A stretch of 64,000 bases of DNA. Origin: Candidatus Peribacteraceae bacterium (lineage in GTDB: Bacteria; Patescibacteriota; Gracilibacteria; Peribacterales; Peribacteraceae). The notes under the pieces are model-generated. The model was not told the DNA's origin. It saw only the letters and a list, made by a program, of their open reading frames with translations, and ran no database searches. Both the position numbers and the translations under genes were made by a program. Shown here one piece after another: positions 45,400 to 55,207 of this stretch. Within the stretch, counting starts at the first letter, position 1, and each line of letters starts with the position of its first letter. The stretch is from assembly GCA_028703835.1 (NCBI GenBank), contig JAQVMB010000002.1:33232-97231 (forward strand), given 5' to 3'.

Positions 45400-46641
45400 A
45401 TGTCCGACACGTTCCGCTCCATCTTCTCCGGCACCCGGACGTCCGGGAACACCACCGCCAACACGCAAAAACCCGCTGACGCGGCCGACGGTTCGCGCGA
45501 AGTGCGCCCGGACATGATGCCCGGCGCGGTGATCCGCGTCCTGGGCGCGGGCGGCGGCGGCGGCAACGCCGTCAACCGCATGATCCACGAGAAGGTGCAC
45601 GGCGTGGAATTCATCGCCGTGAACACGGATATGCAGGCGCTCTACCATAATCCGGCTTCCAAGAAGATCACGATCGGCCGCGGGACGACGAAGGGGCTGG
45701 GGGCGGGTGCCAACCCCGACGTGGGGAAGAAAGCGGCGGAGGAAAGCCTGGAAGAAATCAAGGATACGATCGAGGGCACGGACATGCTCTTCCTGACCGC
45801 CGGTCTGGGAGGCGGGACGGGAAGCGGCTGTTTGCCGATCATCGCGGAGGCGGCGCGCAGCATGGGCATCCTCACTGTCGCCGTCGTGACGAAGCCGTTC
45901 AGCTTCGAGGGGTTCAAGCGCAAGAAGCAGGCGGAGGAGGCGTTGGAGTACCTGAAGGGCAAGGTGGACACCCTCATCACGATCCCGAATGACAAGATCC
46001 TCTCCCTTATCGACAAGACGACGCCGCTCATGGAGGCGTTCCAGGTGGTCGACGAAGTGCTGAAACACGCCATCGAGGGCATCTCCAGCATCATCACGGT
46101 GCACGGTCTCGTGAACGTGGACTTCGCTGACGTGAAGGCCGTCATGCAGGACGCAGGCACCGCCCTGATGGGCATCGGCTACGGGACGGGGGACAGCCGC
46201 GCGGCGGAGGCGGCGCGTGCGGCCATCGACAGCCCGCTCTTGGAGACGAGCATTCACGGCGCGCAGGGCGTGCTCTTCAACATCACGGGCGGCAACGACC
46301 TGTCGATGTTCGAGGTGGACGAGGCGGCGCGCATCATCACGGAGGCCACGTCGCCCGAGGCGAACGTCATCTTTGGCGCCGTCATCGACGAAGCCTACAC
46401 GGGGCAGGTGAAGGTGACGGTGATCGCGACGGGCTTCGACGAGAAGGAGGGCATCATCACGCCCGCCGCCGCGAATCCGGCGCAGCGCCTGATGAAGAAC
46501 ACGTTCTCGCGCCCCTCCGTGGAGAAGGCGGAGGGCCGTTCGCAGCCCATGACCGACCCCAACGTGAAGACTTCTTCGCCGCAATTCAACGAAGAGGAGC
46601 TCGAAGTGCCGGCGTTCATGCGGAAGCCGCTGTCGAAGTAA
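45400..46641 (+). CDS. ftsZ: Cell division protein FtsZ
   Basis: VLGAGGGGGNAVNRMI, FIAVNTDMQAL, LTAGLGGGTGSG, TIPNDKILSL, ADVKAVMQDAGTALMGIG. Confidence 0.96.
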   Translation: MSDTFRSIFSGTRTSGNTTANTQKPADAADGSREVRPDMMPGAVIRVLGAGGGGGNAVNRMIHEKVHGVEFIAVNTDMQALYHNPASKKITIGRGTTKGLGAGANPDVGKKAAEESLEEIKDTIEGTDMLFLTAGLGGGTGSGCLPIIAEAARSMGILTVAVVTKPFSFEGFKRKKQAEEALEYLKGKVDTLITIPNDKILSLIDKTTPLMEAFQVVDEVLKHAIEGISSIITVHGLVNVDFADVKAVMQDAGTALMGIGYGTGDSRAAEAARAAIDSPLLETSIHGAQGVLFNITGGNDLSMFEVDEAARIITEATSPEANVIFGAVIDEAYTGQVKVTVIATGFDEKEGIITPAAANPAQRLMKNTFSRPSVEKAEGRSQPMTDPNVKTSSPQFNEEELEVPAFMRKPLSK

Positions 46642-46646
46642 GTCTT

Positions 46647-46858
46647 TGTTCCCTCATCCCCCTGCCATGAACCAGGCGCTTCGCTTCGGTTCATGGCCTG
46701 TCCCCCTTCTCCCACTGGGAGAAGGGGGTACGGGTTAAAAGCGTTTTGGAAAATACGAACGTTCTTCCACCGGCACTTTTTTCGTTGTCTGCTCTCCATC
46801 GAAGCGGGGAGCGCTCCCCCTCCCCTCGTGGGGGAGGGGGTTGGGGGGTGAGGGAACA
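46647..46858. repeat. MITE-like palindromic element with terminal inverted repeats
   Basis: TGTTCCCTCATCCCCC (46647-46662) versus reverse complement TGTTCCCTCACCCCCC of 46843-46858; two internal palindromes (CCCCCTTCTCCCACTGGGAGAAGGGGG and CCCCCTCCCCTCGTGGGGGAGGGGG). Confidence 0.65.
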
Positions 46859-46859
46859 A

Positions 46860-47288
46860 TCATCCCGTCGACCCGAACCCGCCCCGCGTCTCCGCCCCGT
46901 GGGAATCCACCTCCGTCCATTCCGCCCGTTCGACTTTGACGAAGAGCCCCTGCGCGATGCGTTCGCCGCGTTCGACGGTCACCGGCGCCTCCGTGACGTT
47001 CTGCACCTGCACGAGGATTTCATCCTTCTCCCCGTGGTAATCGCGGTCGATGACGCCGATGGAATGCGGGCAGACCAAGCCTTTTTTGCGCGGGAGGGAG
47101 GAGCGGGGGAGAATGAGCAGCGCGCAGCCTTCCGGCACCCGCACGATGACGTTCCCGGGCACCAGCGCGATCTTTCCGGGCTCGATCACCGTGGTTTCCC
47201 GCGTGACCAGGTCGAAGCCGACGGCGCCTTTGGATTCGTAGCGGGGGAGGGGGAGCGAGGCGTCAACACGTTGAATGTGTACTTGCAT
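46860..47288 (-). CDS. dut: dUTP diphosphatase
   Basis: YESKGAVGFDLVTRETTVIEPG, LPRSSLPRKKGL, GVIDRDYHGEKDEILVQVQN, ERIAQGLFVKVERAEW, ETRGGFGSTG. Confidence 0.93.
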   Translation of the reverse strand: MQVHIQRVDASLPLPRYESKGAVGFDLVTRETTVIEPGKIALVPGNVIVRVPEGCALLILPRSSLPRKKGLVCPHSIGVIDRDYHGEKDEILVQVQNVTEAPVTVERGERIAQGLFVKVERAEWTEVDSHGAETRGGFGSTG

Positions 47289-47336
47289 GCGCAGAGCATG
47301 GCGTGATTCCGGTGTCCATGCAATGTATCACGGAGG

Positions 47337-50300
47337 TCAGGCGGCGGAGCCGTATAATTTCTTCCGGAGGCCCGCGAGCTTCTGCGCATCGTCGAAAATC
47401 GGTTGCGCGTGTGCTTCATCAAAATTGTCTTGTTCTGGGAAGAAGGCGCTTTCGTTGAGTGCTTCAAGAACCGCTTCAGGATGTTCTGCGATTTTCGCCT
47501 TAAGCGCATTCACAAGCTTTTCAGGGGCTCCAAACCACTTCTTTTGAATGGAATCCGGACTTTCTTTCCCCCGAATCCTGTCGAAGCTTTGTTCATTGCG
47601 ATCGGGGTCAACAAAATCGTCGATGGGAATCCCCTCCACTGAGTCAATGCCTAGTTTCTTACTGAGCGTATGCACAAAATTGCTTGCGGCCTTTCGATAC
47701 ACGATTGTGGCGAATTTTCCCGAAACAGGAATGTCGTTCTTGATCTGTTCCCAGCTCAAATAGGGGCGTTGAGCATTCGCCCTGTTGGTAAATTGGGTCA
47801 CGATGTTATCCCACATGACATATGCTCCAACGACGGTGCAAAGCCGCTGGCGTTCGCGTTGCGTGATCGGTTTGCCTGCTTTCATTTTCATACGCAGGTA
47901 CTGGAAGAACGTGTTGTATCCCACATAGCCGTTCTCCATCCCCTGCGTGGAGAGTTTCCACTGGCTTCCGGAGTACACGTTCGCCAGGTTATCGATACCC
48001 TGCCAGTCGACCATCGAGACGATCATCGGGATGTCTTCGTGGTCGAAGTTCTGTCCGCCCTTCAGGGTCTTGCTCACACGGGTGACCACCTCGGGATCGA
48101 AGGCCACCTGTTCCATGAGGAAGCGCGTCATGCGGGGGCCGGGGGAGTACGGATCGTCATCTTCGGTGATTTGGTGCGCGATCTGCTCGATCTCGTGGTG
48201 CGTGTTGTGGTTGCGCGTGAAGAAGTCGATGAAGGGGAACGCTCCCAGGATTTTCATGGTTTCTCCCGGGAATGCCCGGAGCCGGTCCAAGGAGAGGAGG
48301 CCGGATTCCACCCCTTTGATGAGGTAGAAAAACTTGTCCTCCATGCTCATTTTGCCGTTGCGCATCGCATAGTGGAGGATCTCTTCATAGAGATGCGGAT
48401 TCACCTCCTCCTCGGCGGACAGTTCCATTTTTCCATCTTTTATCAACTGATGACGGACGAGGAGTTTCTTGAGTTCCTTCGCTTCGTTCTTGATGGCGGA
48501 GATGTCGTCGAGGAACGGCGTGAAACTGGATTTTCCCTTCGCGATGGCTCCGTCGTTCCCCGTCTTCCAGTGTTCGTAGAGGTCCTTGTCCCGCCAGACG
48601 GAAGCGATCATTTTCTGCAGCCACTGGTTGCGGAGGATGGTGTTCCGCCTGCAGGGGAGTTCCGGCATCTTGTAGCCGGAGAATTCCTGCAGCTTCTGCC
48701 AAATGTGCTTGTTTTCCCAATCCATGCGTCCGCGCTTCGTGAGGAGGTTGATGATGGCTTTCAGCTGGTCCGGCGTCCGTACGCGCTGCGCGTACTCATG
48801 CAAGAGGATGTGGCTGTCGATCTTTTCCCAGCCCTTCTCCCACACGCTCACTTCTTCCTCTTCGGAGGTGCGGTCGCGGCGCTCGAACTCGTGCTTCAGG
48901 CGCCCGAGATAAATGACCTCGTCGGGGATGAGCTGGGTGAGCCCCTTCCCCAGCTTGTTGCGTGCGGATTCCCCGCGGCGCTTCCACATGCGGATGATGT
49001 CCTCTTTCATGTCCTTGAACATCGTGTACATGTCCCACAGGCTTACCCAGGCAATGTCGTTCTGCAGGTGCTGAAACAGCGTCTGCTGACCTGTTTTCTG
49101 CACCGTGGAGAGGTCCGCCATCGCTTGGTCCACCTGCCCCATGAACTTTGCGGTATCCCGCAGTGCATTCCGGGCGTGTTCCAGGCCTTCCAGGAACTCT
49201 GGCGCATCCACCTGTCCCGCTGCGAAGGGCGGTTCCAATTCATCTCTGATAAACGAACGGACCTTGTCATAGTGGAAATGTTCGTTCAGGAAAGCGCGCA
49301 TGTCGCCGTATCCTTCGACGGACGGATAGGCATCGAGGAATGCTTCTACATGGAGAAGATCCCGGCGCAAGGAGGTCATTTTGTCGTCCACGCTGGTCGG
49401 TTCCACTGGCCTCTCGCCTTCCGTGGGCCCGGGCTCTTGCAGCGTTCCATCCGCCCCTTCCGTCGTGAAGACGCCTCCCGTCAGCCGCAGGGGCTGCGGC
49501 TTCTCCATGCGCCCGTGCCGCAGGTTCTCCGCGACTTCGAAGAGCGCGCGCTCGTTTGCCGGAACATCCGGCCGTCCTCTCCGCTGCCACTCCGCCGTCC
49601 GGTTCAAGAGCTCGTCGATGAGCTTCCAGCGCTCGGTTTCGGAGGGGGCGGAAGGATGTTCGACGGGAATGCCCCATTCCTCCGCGCGCTCCAGGAGGAG
49701 GCTCGTCAGGTCGTGGCCGGCCTCTCGTCCATGCCTCTCCAGCGTCGCTCCGAGACCGGTGAGCAGGTTCGGGAAGACGTTGAAGCGCCGGAAGGCATCG
49801 ATCACGGCATGGCCGCGTTCGTGCTCGACGATCTCGTCGACGGACAGGCCGCGTTCCCGGATGAGCGCCATGTTCAGGTAGATGCGGCCGTCGCCGTAGC
49901 TGTAATATCCCGGGAAATCGTCCCGTCCCGTCACGGTCTTGAATTCTTCTTTTGTGGAGAGACGCACGACGATGTCGGGATCCCGGTCCGCCAGCAATCC
50001 CAGATGTTCTTTGCAGCGCTCGAGCTCGCGGATTTCTTCCTCCGCTTTCCCGATCTCGCCGCCGCCGATGGCCATGTCGATCTCCGCTTTCCGGCCGCGA
50101 ATCCGCCCTGACAGGCCCAGGAGATCGCAGATCGGATGCCGCATGGTCTCGATTGTGTAGAGGAGACCGGGGAGGAGCGTATCCAGCTTTTGACGCGTTT
50201 CTTTCTGCTTCTGCATCACCGCCGGATCCGTGACGTTCTTTCGTTGCATCGCTTCCGCTTGCCGTATTCCTTCGGACGTGAGGAGGCGTGGGCTTTGCTG

Positions 50301-51644
50301 GAGGATTTGGATATTTTTCGAAATCGTACGCATCTCGTCGTTGCGCGTCCGGCGGATGTCTGCGCGTTCGTCGGGGGTGGGTGCGCGACCCTCGATCCAT
50401 GGTGCGAGGAGTTCCTGCAGCTGTTCAATGCTTTGCCGGACGTCCGGATCCAGGGTTTCCAAGTCGATCTTTGCAACTTCGATGGCTGTCTGCGACGCCC
50501 ACTGCTCCGCCGCGTTCTCCTCTGCTAGTTCCTCCATCGCTCCCACGGGCAGTTCGTGGTTGCCTTTGGTTCGCAGTTCCTTCTCCGTCAGGTCCAGGAG
50601 GCGGAGTGCTTCCTCCGCTTCGGGGAGGAAGTCCGCGCCCTTCGCACCGGAGCGATGGCGGGGATATCCCTCGTCGCGCCGGATGCCGTGCAGCCGCAGG
50701 AGGATCTCCCGGAAGGCGTCTTCCGTCCCGTCGGCGGTGAGGTTGTAGGCGCGGAATGTGTCCTGCTGCAGTCGCGACCACGCGCTTTCGGTTTTCTGCA
50801 GGAGCGTCGTGGCGCGCTCGTTGATTTTTGCATCGAGGTGCGCGCGCATTTTTTCCACGGCTCCGCCCAGATCGAGCAGGAACCGTTCCCGGGCTTCGTT
50901 GCGCGCCCTCTCGCCGATTTCTTTCCCGCCCGCCGGCTGGCCGAAGGCGCTGCGGATGCGCTGCGTCTGCGTGATGTCCACGAGCATCTGGAACGCCCGT
51001 TCCCGCTGTTCCTGCGTGAAGCGCTCCGGCTGCGGAACGCCGAGCCGCTCCAGGACATTCGCCGGATGCACGAGTTTCAGCGAGAGGTCGATACCCAGCA
51101 TATTGCCCTGCGCTTCGTATTGCGAAATGGCGTGCAGCACCGGTTCGAGCCGGGGCCGGTCGCAGCCGAGCTCTTCGAGCCTGTGCCGGTTCTTCTCCGT
51201 GCGCGCGATGAGTTCCACGTAGCGGTCCAGCTTGCCTTCGAATGACTGCAGGGAGCGCAGTACGCCCGCCGGATCCATGGCATTCAGGATGGCATCAAGG
51301 CTTCGGTTTCCCGCGGGACGTGCCGGGGAAGAGGGGAGCGCCGCAGCCGCGATCCTCTTCGTTTCCGCATCGAGCGTGCCGCTCTCTTCCAGCGTATCCA
51401 TCAGCGGATTCTGCGTCCGGACGTCGAGGGCGAGGGGCATGGTGCCCGTAATCTGCAGCCTGGTCTGTTCCAGGACGGAACCGACGGGGTTGGGCGAGGC
51501 GGGTGCGGATGGCGCCTGCCGGAGCTGTTCCGTCGTTTCGGGCGGCAGGGGCCTGCGGGGGTCGGCGGGCGCCATGCCGAGCAGGCGCTTCTCGCGGTCG
51601 GATCCCGAGACGGAGGGCCGGCAAGCGGGGAGGATGCGGCGCAT
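47337..51644 (-). CDS. Very large (~1435 aa) protein with central HEXXH metallopeptidase-like motif
   Basis: ORF track frame 47337..51824; start taken at MRRILPACRP (51644). Motif VDEIVEHERGHAVIDAFRRF (about 49800-49841). Confidence 0.65.
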   Translation of the reverse strand: MRRILPACRPSVSGSDREKRLLGMAPADPRRPLPPETTEQLRQAPSAPASPNPVGSVLEQTRLQITGTMPLALDVRTQNPLMDTLEESGTLDAETKRIAAAALPSSPARPAGNRSLDAILNAMDPAGVLRSLQSFEGKLDRYVELIARTEKNRHRLEELGCDRPRLEPVLHAISQYEAQGNMLGIDLSLKLVHPANVLERLGVPQPERFTQEQRERAFQMLVDITQTQRIRSAFGQPAGGKEIGERARNEARERFLLDLGGAVEKMRAHLDAKINERATTLLQKTESAWSRLQQDTFRAYNLTADGTEDAFREILLRLHGIRRDEGYPRHRSGAKGADFLPEAEEALRLLDLTEKELRTKGNHELPVGAMEELAEENAAEQWASQTAIEVAKIDLETLDPDVRQSIEQLQELLAPWIEGRAPTPDERADIRRTRNDEMRTISKNIQILQQSPRLLTSEGIRQAEAMQRKNVTDPAVMQKQKETRQKLDTLLPGLLYTIETMRHPICDLLGLSGRIRGRKAEIDMAIGGGEIGKAEEEIRELERCKEHLGLLADRDPDIVVRLSTKEEFKTVTGRDDFPGYYSYGDGRIYLNMALIRERGLSVDEIVEHERGHAVIDAFRRFNVFPNLLTGLGATLERHGREAGHDLTSLLLERAEEWGIPVEHPSAPSETERWKLIDELLNRTAEWQRRGRPDVPANERALFEVAENLRHGRMEKPQPLRLTGGVFTTEGADGTLQEPGPTEGERPVEPTSVDDKMTSLRRDLLHVEAFLDAYPSVEGYGDMRAFLNEHFHYDKVRSFIRDELEPPFAAGQVDAPEFLEGLEHARNALRDTAKFMGQVDQAMADLSTVQKTGQQTLFQHLQNDIAWVSLWDMYTMFKDMKEDIIRMWKRRGESARNKLGKGLTQLIPDEVIYLGRLKHEFERRDRTSEEEEVSVWEKGWEKIDSHILLHEYAQRVRTPDQLKAIINLLTKRGRMDWENKHIWQKLQEFSGYKMPELPCRRNTILRNQWLQKMIASVWRDKDLYEHWKTGNDGAIAKGKSSFTPFLDDISAIKNEAKELKKLLVRHQLIKDGKMELSAEEEVNPHLYEEILHYAMRNGKMSMEDKFFYLIKGVESGLLSLDRLRAFPGETMKILGAFPFIDFFTRNHNTHHEIEQIAHQITEDDDPYSPGPRMTRFLMEQVAFDPEVVTRVSKTLKGGQNFDHEDIPMIVSMVDWQGIDNLANVYSGSQWKLSTQGMENGYVGYNTFFQYLRMKMKAGKPITQRERQRLCTVVGAYVMWDNIVTQFTNRANAQRPYLSWEQIKNDIPVSGKFATIVYRKAASNFVHTLSKKLGIDSVEGIPIDDFVDPDRNEQSFDRIRGKESPDSIQKKWFGAPEKLVNALKAKIAEHPEAVLEALNESAFFPEQDNFDEAHAQPIFDDAQKLAGLRKKLYGSAA

Positions 51645-51645
51645 G

Positions 51646-52218
51646 TCAGAGCTTGAAGATGCGGATGAGGTAATCCGTGAAATGCTCTTTCTGGTTCGAA
51701 CGTTCCGGGAGGTACTGCGCCAGGATCGTGCGGATGGCGTCGGGATCCGTTCCGCCCGCTTGGATGACGATCTCGCCGTTGAAACGGCGTTTCGTCTGGA
51801 TGTGGAGCGCGGTGTGCGGCGCAACGGTGATCAGCCAGAAGTCGCGGCAGTCCTTCCAGCTCGTGAACGCGTCATCGAGACGGAAACCGGTTTCCTCGAT
51901 GCTGATCCGGTGCAAGACGGGCGGCGCGTTGCGGACGAGGAAGTAGGCGCCGCCGACCAAGAGGATGGTGACGGCGAAGCTCCAGTTGCCCGTGAGGAAA
52001 CCCAAAACCGCTCCTCCCAGCACGCCCGCACTGCCGATGACGTACCAGCGCTTGGAACGCTCCGGGGTGATCGTGAGAGGGGCTTCCCACGAGAGTGGCG
52101 GCGTTGGAGGGTTTTGTGTTTCCAAATCAGGATATTGTAGCAGAAAAAACGGCGAAAGACCCGTCAGGAAAGTTGCATAAAACCCACGAATATTTTCTGA
52201 AGATATTTGTTGGAACAT
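51646..52218 (-). CDS. Two-TM membrane protein
   Basis: WYVIGSAGVLGGAVLGFLTGNWSFAVTILLVGGAYFLV hairpin; ends immediately upstream of the giant ORF. Confidence 0.6.
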   Translation of the reverse strand: MFQQISSENIRGFYATFLTGLSPFFLLQYPDLETQNPPTPPLSWEAPLTITPERSKRWYVIGSAGVLGGAVLGFLTGNWSFAVTILLVGGAYFLVRNAPPVLHRISIEETGFRLDDAFTSWKDCRDFWLITVAPHTALHIQTKRRFNGEIVIQAGGTDPDAIRTILAQYLPERSNQKEHFTDYLIRIFKL

Positions 52219-52491
52219 GACGTTCCTGCAGGCTCGAATGCCCGATCCGCCGCAGCCCCTGGATTTGCTCGCCCAGCACATGGGTCGAGGGGGGAACGAG
52301 GATGCGTCGCGGCAGCGACGCGGACGAACTTTGAACACGCTTGTTTATTTTGTCAATAACAATCCGCTACATTTATTTCGTTGTTTCATGCCTGCGAAAG
52401 GCGGGGAAAAAGATACGTCGTGGGAGGCGTTGTCGGCCCCTTGAAAGAACGGTCCATGTGCGTATCATGGGCAAAATTTTTCCCACCACCC

Positions 52492-53889
52492 ATGTCGCGA
52501 CCGTTCTCCAAACGCTTCCTCCGTTGCGGGGCGCTTCTGTTTGCCGTTGTTCCTGCACTCGCCTTCGCGAGCGAAACGGGTGGAGTGCACAGTTACGCAT
52601 CCACGTTTCTCTGGATCGCTGTGCTGCTGCTGTTCGCGCGCATCGCCAGCCTTGTGGAACGGGTGGGACAGCCGTCGGTGTTGGGGGAACTGGTGGTCGG
52701 CGTGGTCCTCGGCAACCTTGCGCTGCTGGGGTTCCGCCTGTTCGAACCTGTGAAGACGGACCAGTTCATCACCTTTCTCGCGGAGTTGGGCGTGGTCATT
52801 CTTCTCTTCCAGATCGGTCTCGAATCGAACATCGAAAAAATGCGGAAAGTGGGCGTGCGAGCGCTCTTCGTTGCGGTGATCGGCGTGGTGTTGCCGTTCC
52901 TGCTCGGCACGTACGTCGCGGGCCCGTGGCTGTTGCCGGGGCAGTCGTTCAACACGTATCTCTTCCTGGGGGCGGCTCTCACCGCCACGTCGGTGGGCAT
53001 CACGGCGCGCGTGTTCCGCGATCTCGGGAAACTCCAGACGCCGGAAGCGCAGATTGTCCTGGGCGCGGCGGTCCTCGACGACGTGATGGGGCTCATCATT
53101 CTCGCGGTCGTATCCGCCATGGTGACGGCGGGGGCGGTGAGCATGGGCACCATCGCATGGATCACGGCGAAAGCGTTGCTGTTCCTCGTCGGTTCCGTCG
53201 TAGTCGGGCAGCTCCTTGCGCCCCGCCTCGGGCGTCTCTTCTCTGTTATTCATACCGGCGTGGGCATGAAGTTCACGCTTGCCATCAGCATCGGCCTCAT
53301 CTTCGCCGCGTTGGCGCAGTTCATCGGTTTGGCGCCCATCGTGGGTGCGTTCGCGGCCGGCCTCATCCTCGATTCCGTCCATTTCCGCTATTTCCGTGAT
53401 CCGCATGTGGTGCAGGACGTGCGGGAGGCGGTCGAGACGCTGGATCCCGTTGTGCGTGATCGGGTCATGGCGGCCGTCCGTCCCCATGCGGACCGTCATA
53501 TCGAAGACCTCATCGAGCCCATCGGCCTGTTCCTCGTCCCGCTCTTCTTCGTCGTGACGGGCATGGGCGTGAAACTGGAGACGCTCTTCAACGTGCCCAT
53601 CCTCCTGACGGCGCTGGGCATCACCGCCATCGCGTTCATCGGGAAGATCCTGTCCGGCCTCGCCGCCACCGGCACGCGCAAGGCGCTGGTGGGGTGGGGG
53701 ATGGTGCCGCGCGGGGAGGTGGGCCTGATCTTCGCGTCCATCGGCAAGTCGCTGGGCGTCGTGGACGATTCCGTCTTCTCCGTCATCGTCATCGTCGTGA
53801 TCTTCACCACTCTCTTCACGCCGCCGGTCCTCACCTATCTGCTCAAACGGGAGCCGCGGGCGGGGATGCGCGCTCCGGCGGCGGGGTGA
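52492..53889 (+). CDS. CPA2-type cation:proton antiporter
   Basis: VGQPSVLGELVVGVVLGNLALLGF, FQIGLESNIEKMRKVGVRA, TATSVGITARVFRDLGKLQTPEAQIVLGAAVLDDVMGLIIL, GMVPRGEVGLIFASIG. Confidence 0.9.
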   Translation: MSRPFSKRFLRCGALLFAVVPALAFASETGGVHSYASTFLWIAVLLLFARIASLVERVGQPSVLGELVVGVVLGNLALLGFRLFEPVKTDQFITFLAELGVVILLFQIGLESNIEKMRKVGVRALFVAVIGVVLPFLLGTYVAGPWLLPGQSFNTYLFLGAALTATSVGITARVFRDLGKLQTPEAQIVLGAAVLDDVMGLIILAVVSAMVTAGAVSMGTIAWITAKALLFLVGSVVVGQLLAPRLGRLFSVIHTGVGMKFTLAISIGLIFAALAQFIGLAPIVGAFAAGLILDSVHFRYFRDPHVVQDVREAVETLDPVVRDRVMAAVRPHADRHIEDLIEPIGLFLVPLFFVVTGMGVKLETLFNVPILLTALGITAIAFIGKILSGLAATGTRKALVGWGMVPRGEVGLIFASIGKSLGVVDDSVFSVIVIVVIFTTLFTPPVLTYLLKREPRAGMRAPAAG

Positions 53890-54007
53890 GCGCGGAGGAT
53901 CGGATGGCGGCAAAAACGACTGACGGAGCGCTTGCCGCTGTCCCGACTGTCCCGTATCTTGTCTTGGCTTTTCCGGGCCAAGTGCTCGGAATGTCCTTTT
54001 GCACCTC

Positions 54008-54084
54008 GGGCAATTAGCTCAGCTGGCTAGAGCGCCACATTGACATTGTGGAGGTCACTGGTTCAAGTCCAGTATTGCCCACCA
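54008..54084 (+). tRNA. tRNA-Val (GAC), CCA encoded
   Basis: GGGCAATTAGCTCAGCTGGCTAGAGCGCCACATTGACATTGTGGAGGTCACTGGTTCAAGTCCAGTATTGCCCACCA; loop TTGACAT. Confidence 0.93.
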
Positions 54085-54363
54085 TCCTTCGCTCCGCGAA
54101 GGATGGTGGCGCTCGTGTTTCGCACGAGCGGCCATATTCCTAATGGAAGGGGAACCTGCGGTTCCACCTTCCAAACCTTCCCCTCCCTACACAGATTTAA
54201 ACTGCCCTGAGTGATTTTGCGAGGGGCTCATATTGCTTCCCATCCGTTCCATCTCCTTACAGAACTCTTCGTATGGCTTGATACAGCCATGTTACAGATG
54301 TTGCTGCCTTTTCACATACAAGGGGCAGTTCAGCTTTCAACGGCTGTGGGTGAGACTGTCCGC

Positions 54364-55005
54364 ATGTGGTCCTGCTTTCTCGATTTCCTCTTCCCCCGCC
54401 GCTCCCTCACGGGGCGCGAGGGGGCGTGGGTGACGGAAGAGGAGCGTCGGGGGCTGCGTCCGTGTCCGGTCGTCCTGGAGACGGCCGATTTGCGTCGGCT
54501 GGGCGTGCAGTACGTCGACCGCGTCATCGCCGCCACCGATTACCGCGACCATTCCCTCGTGCAGCGCGCCGTGCGGATGCTGAAGTACCGCCGCATCCGA
54601 TCCGTCGCGCCGGAGCTGGGCGGTCTGCTGCTTGGCGCCGCGCCGTTCCTCCTGTTGCGCGACCGCCCGTCCGTGTGCCCGGTTCCGCTCCACTGGCGGC
54701 GCAGGTTTGCCCGCGGGTTCAACCAAGCGGAGCTGCTGGCGCGCGGGTTCGCGGAACGGGCAGGCTTGGAGTTCGCACCGGTGCTCCGTCGCACGCGCTG
54801 GACGGGTTCACAAGTGGGGCGGGGGAGGGACGAGCGGCTTTCGGCGATGGCGGACGCATTCCGCGCCGTAGGCGGTGCCGTTCCGTCCTCGATCATCCTC
54901 GTTGACGATCTCTCCACCACCGGCTCGACGCTGGACCACTGCGCGAAGGCGCTCAAGCGGGCGGGTTGCGCGTTCGTGCAGGGGTTGGTGGTGGCGCACG
55001 GTTGA
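54364..55005 (+). CDS. comF: ComF family phosphoribosyltransferase-like protein
   Basis: VPLHWRRRFARGFNQAELLARGFAERAG, RTRWTGSQVGRGRDERL, SSIILVDDLSTTGSTLDHCAKALKRAG. Confidence 0.87.
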   Translation: MWSCFLDFLFPRRSLTGREGAWVTEEERRGLRPCPVVLETADLRRLGVQYVDRVIAATDYRDHSLVQRAVRMLKYRRIRSVAPELGGLLLGAAPFLLLRDRPSVCPVPLHWRRRFARGFNQAELLARGFAERAGLEFAPVLRRTRWTGSQVGRGRDERLSAMADAFRAVGGAVPSSIILVDDLSTTGSTLDHCAKALKRAGCAFVQGLVVAHG

Positions 55006-55095
55006 GGATGCCGAGGAGACCGAAGATGCCGACGATTCCGACGATTGGTTCTTCGGCATCCTCGGAATCGTCGGGTTCATCGGAATCCCGATGTT
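55003..55095. repeat. Head-to-head short-period repeat between comF and rseP
   Basis: GAGGATGCCGAGGAGACCGAAGATGCCGACGATTCCGACGATT ... TTCTTCGGCATCCTCGGAATCGTCGGGTTCATCGGAATCCC. Confidence 0.7.
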
Positions 55096-55207
55096 CAGTT
55101 CGTTCCACTTCCATACAATACGTCCTTTTTCGCTTCCATCCGCAACCGATTATCCCTGTGGAAAACTTTTTTGTTTTCCACCGTCCTGTTACGATCGCAC
55201 TCCTCCG

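Noticed and set aside
44109-46584. Minus-strand ORFs opposite ftsA and ftsZ
   Set aside because: Antisense shadows of unmistakable FtsA/FtsZ.
47670-50111. 813-aa plus-strand ORF
   Set aside because: Antisense shadow of the giant minus-strand ORF.
55148-55200. oriC / DnaA box cluster near dnaA (TTATCCCTGTGGAAAAC)
   Set aside because: Only one or two weak DnaA-box-like matches; no AT-rich unwinding region or box cluster adjacent to dnaA.
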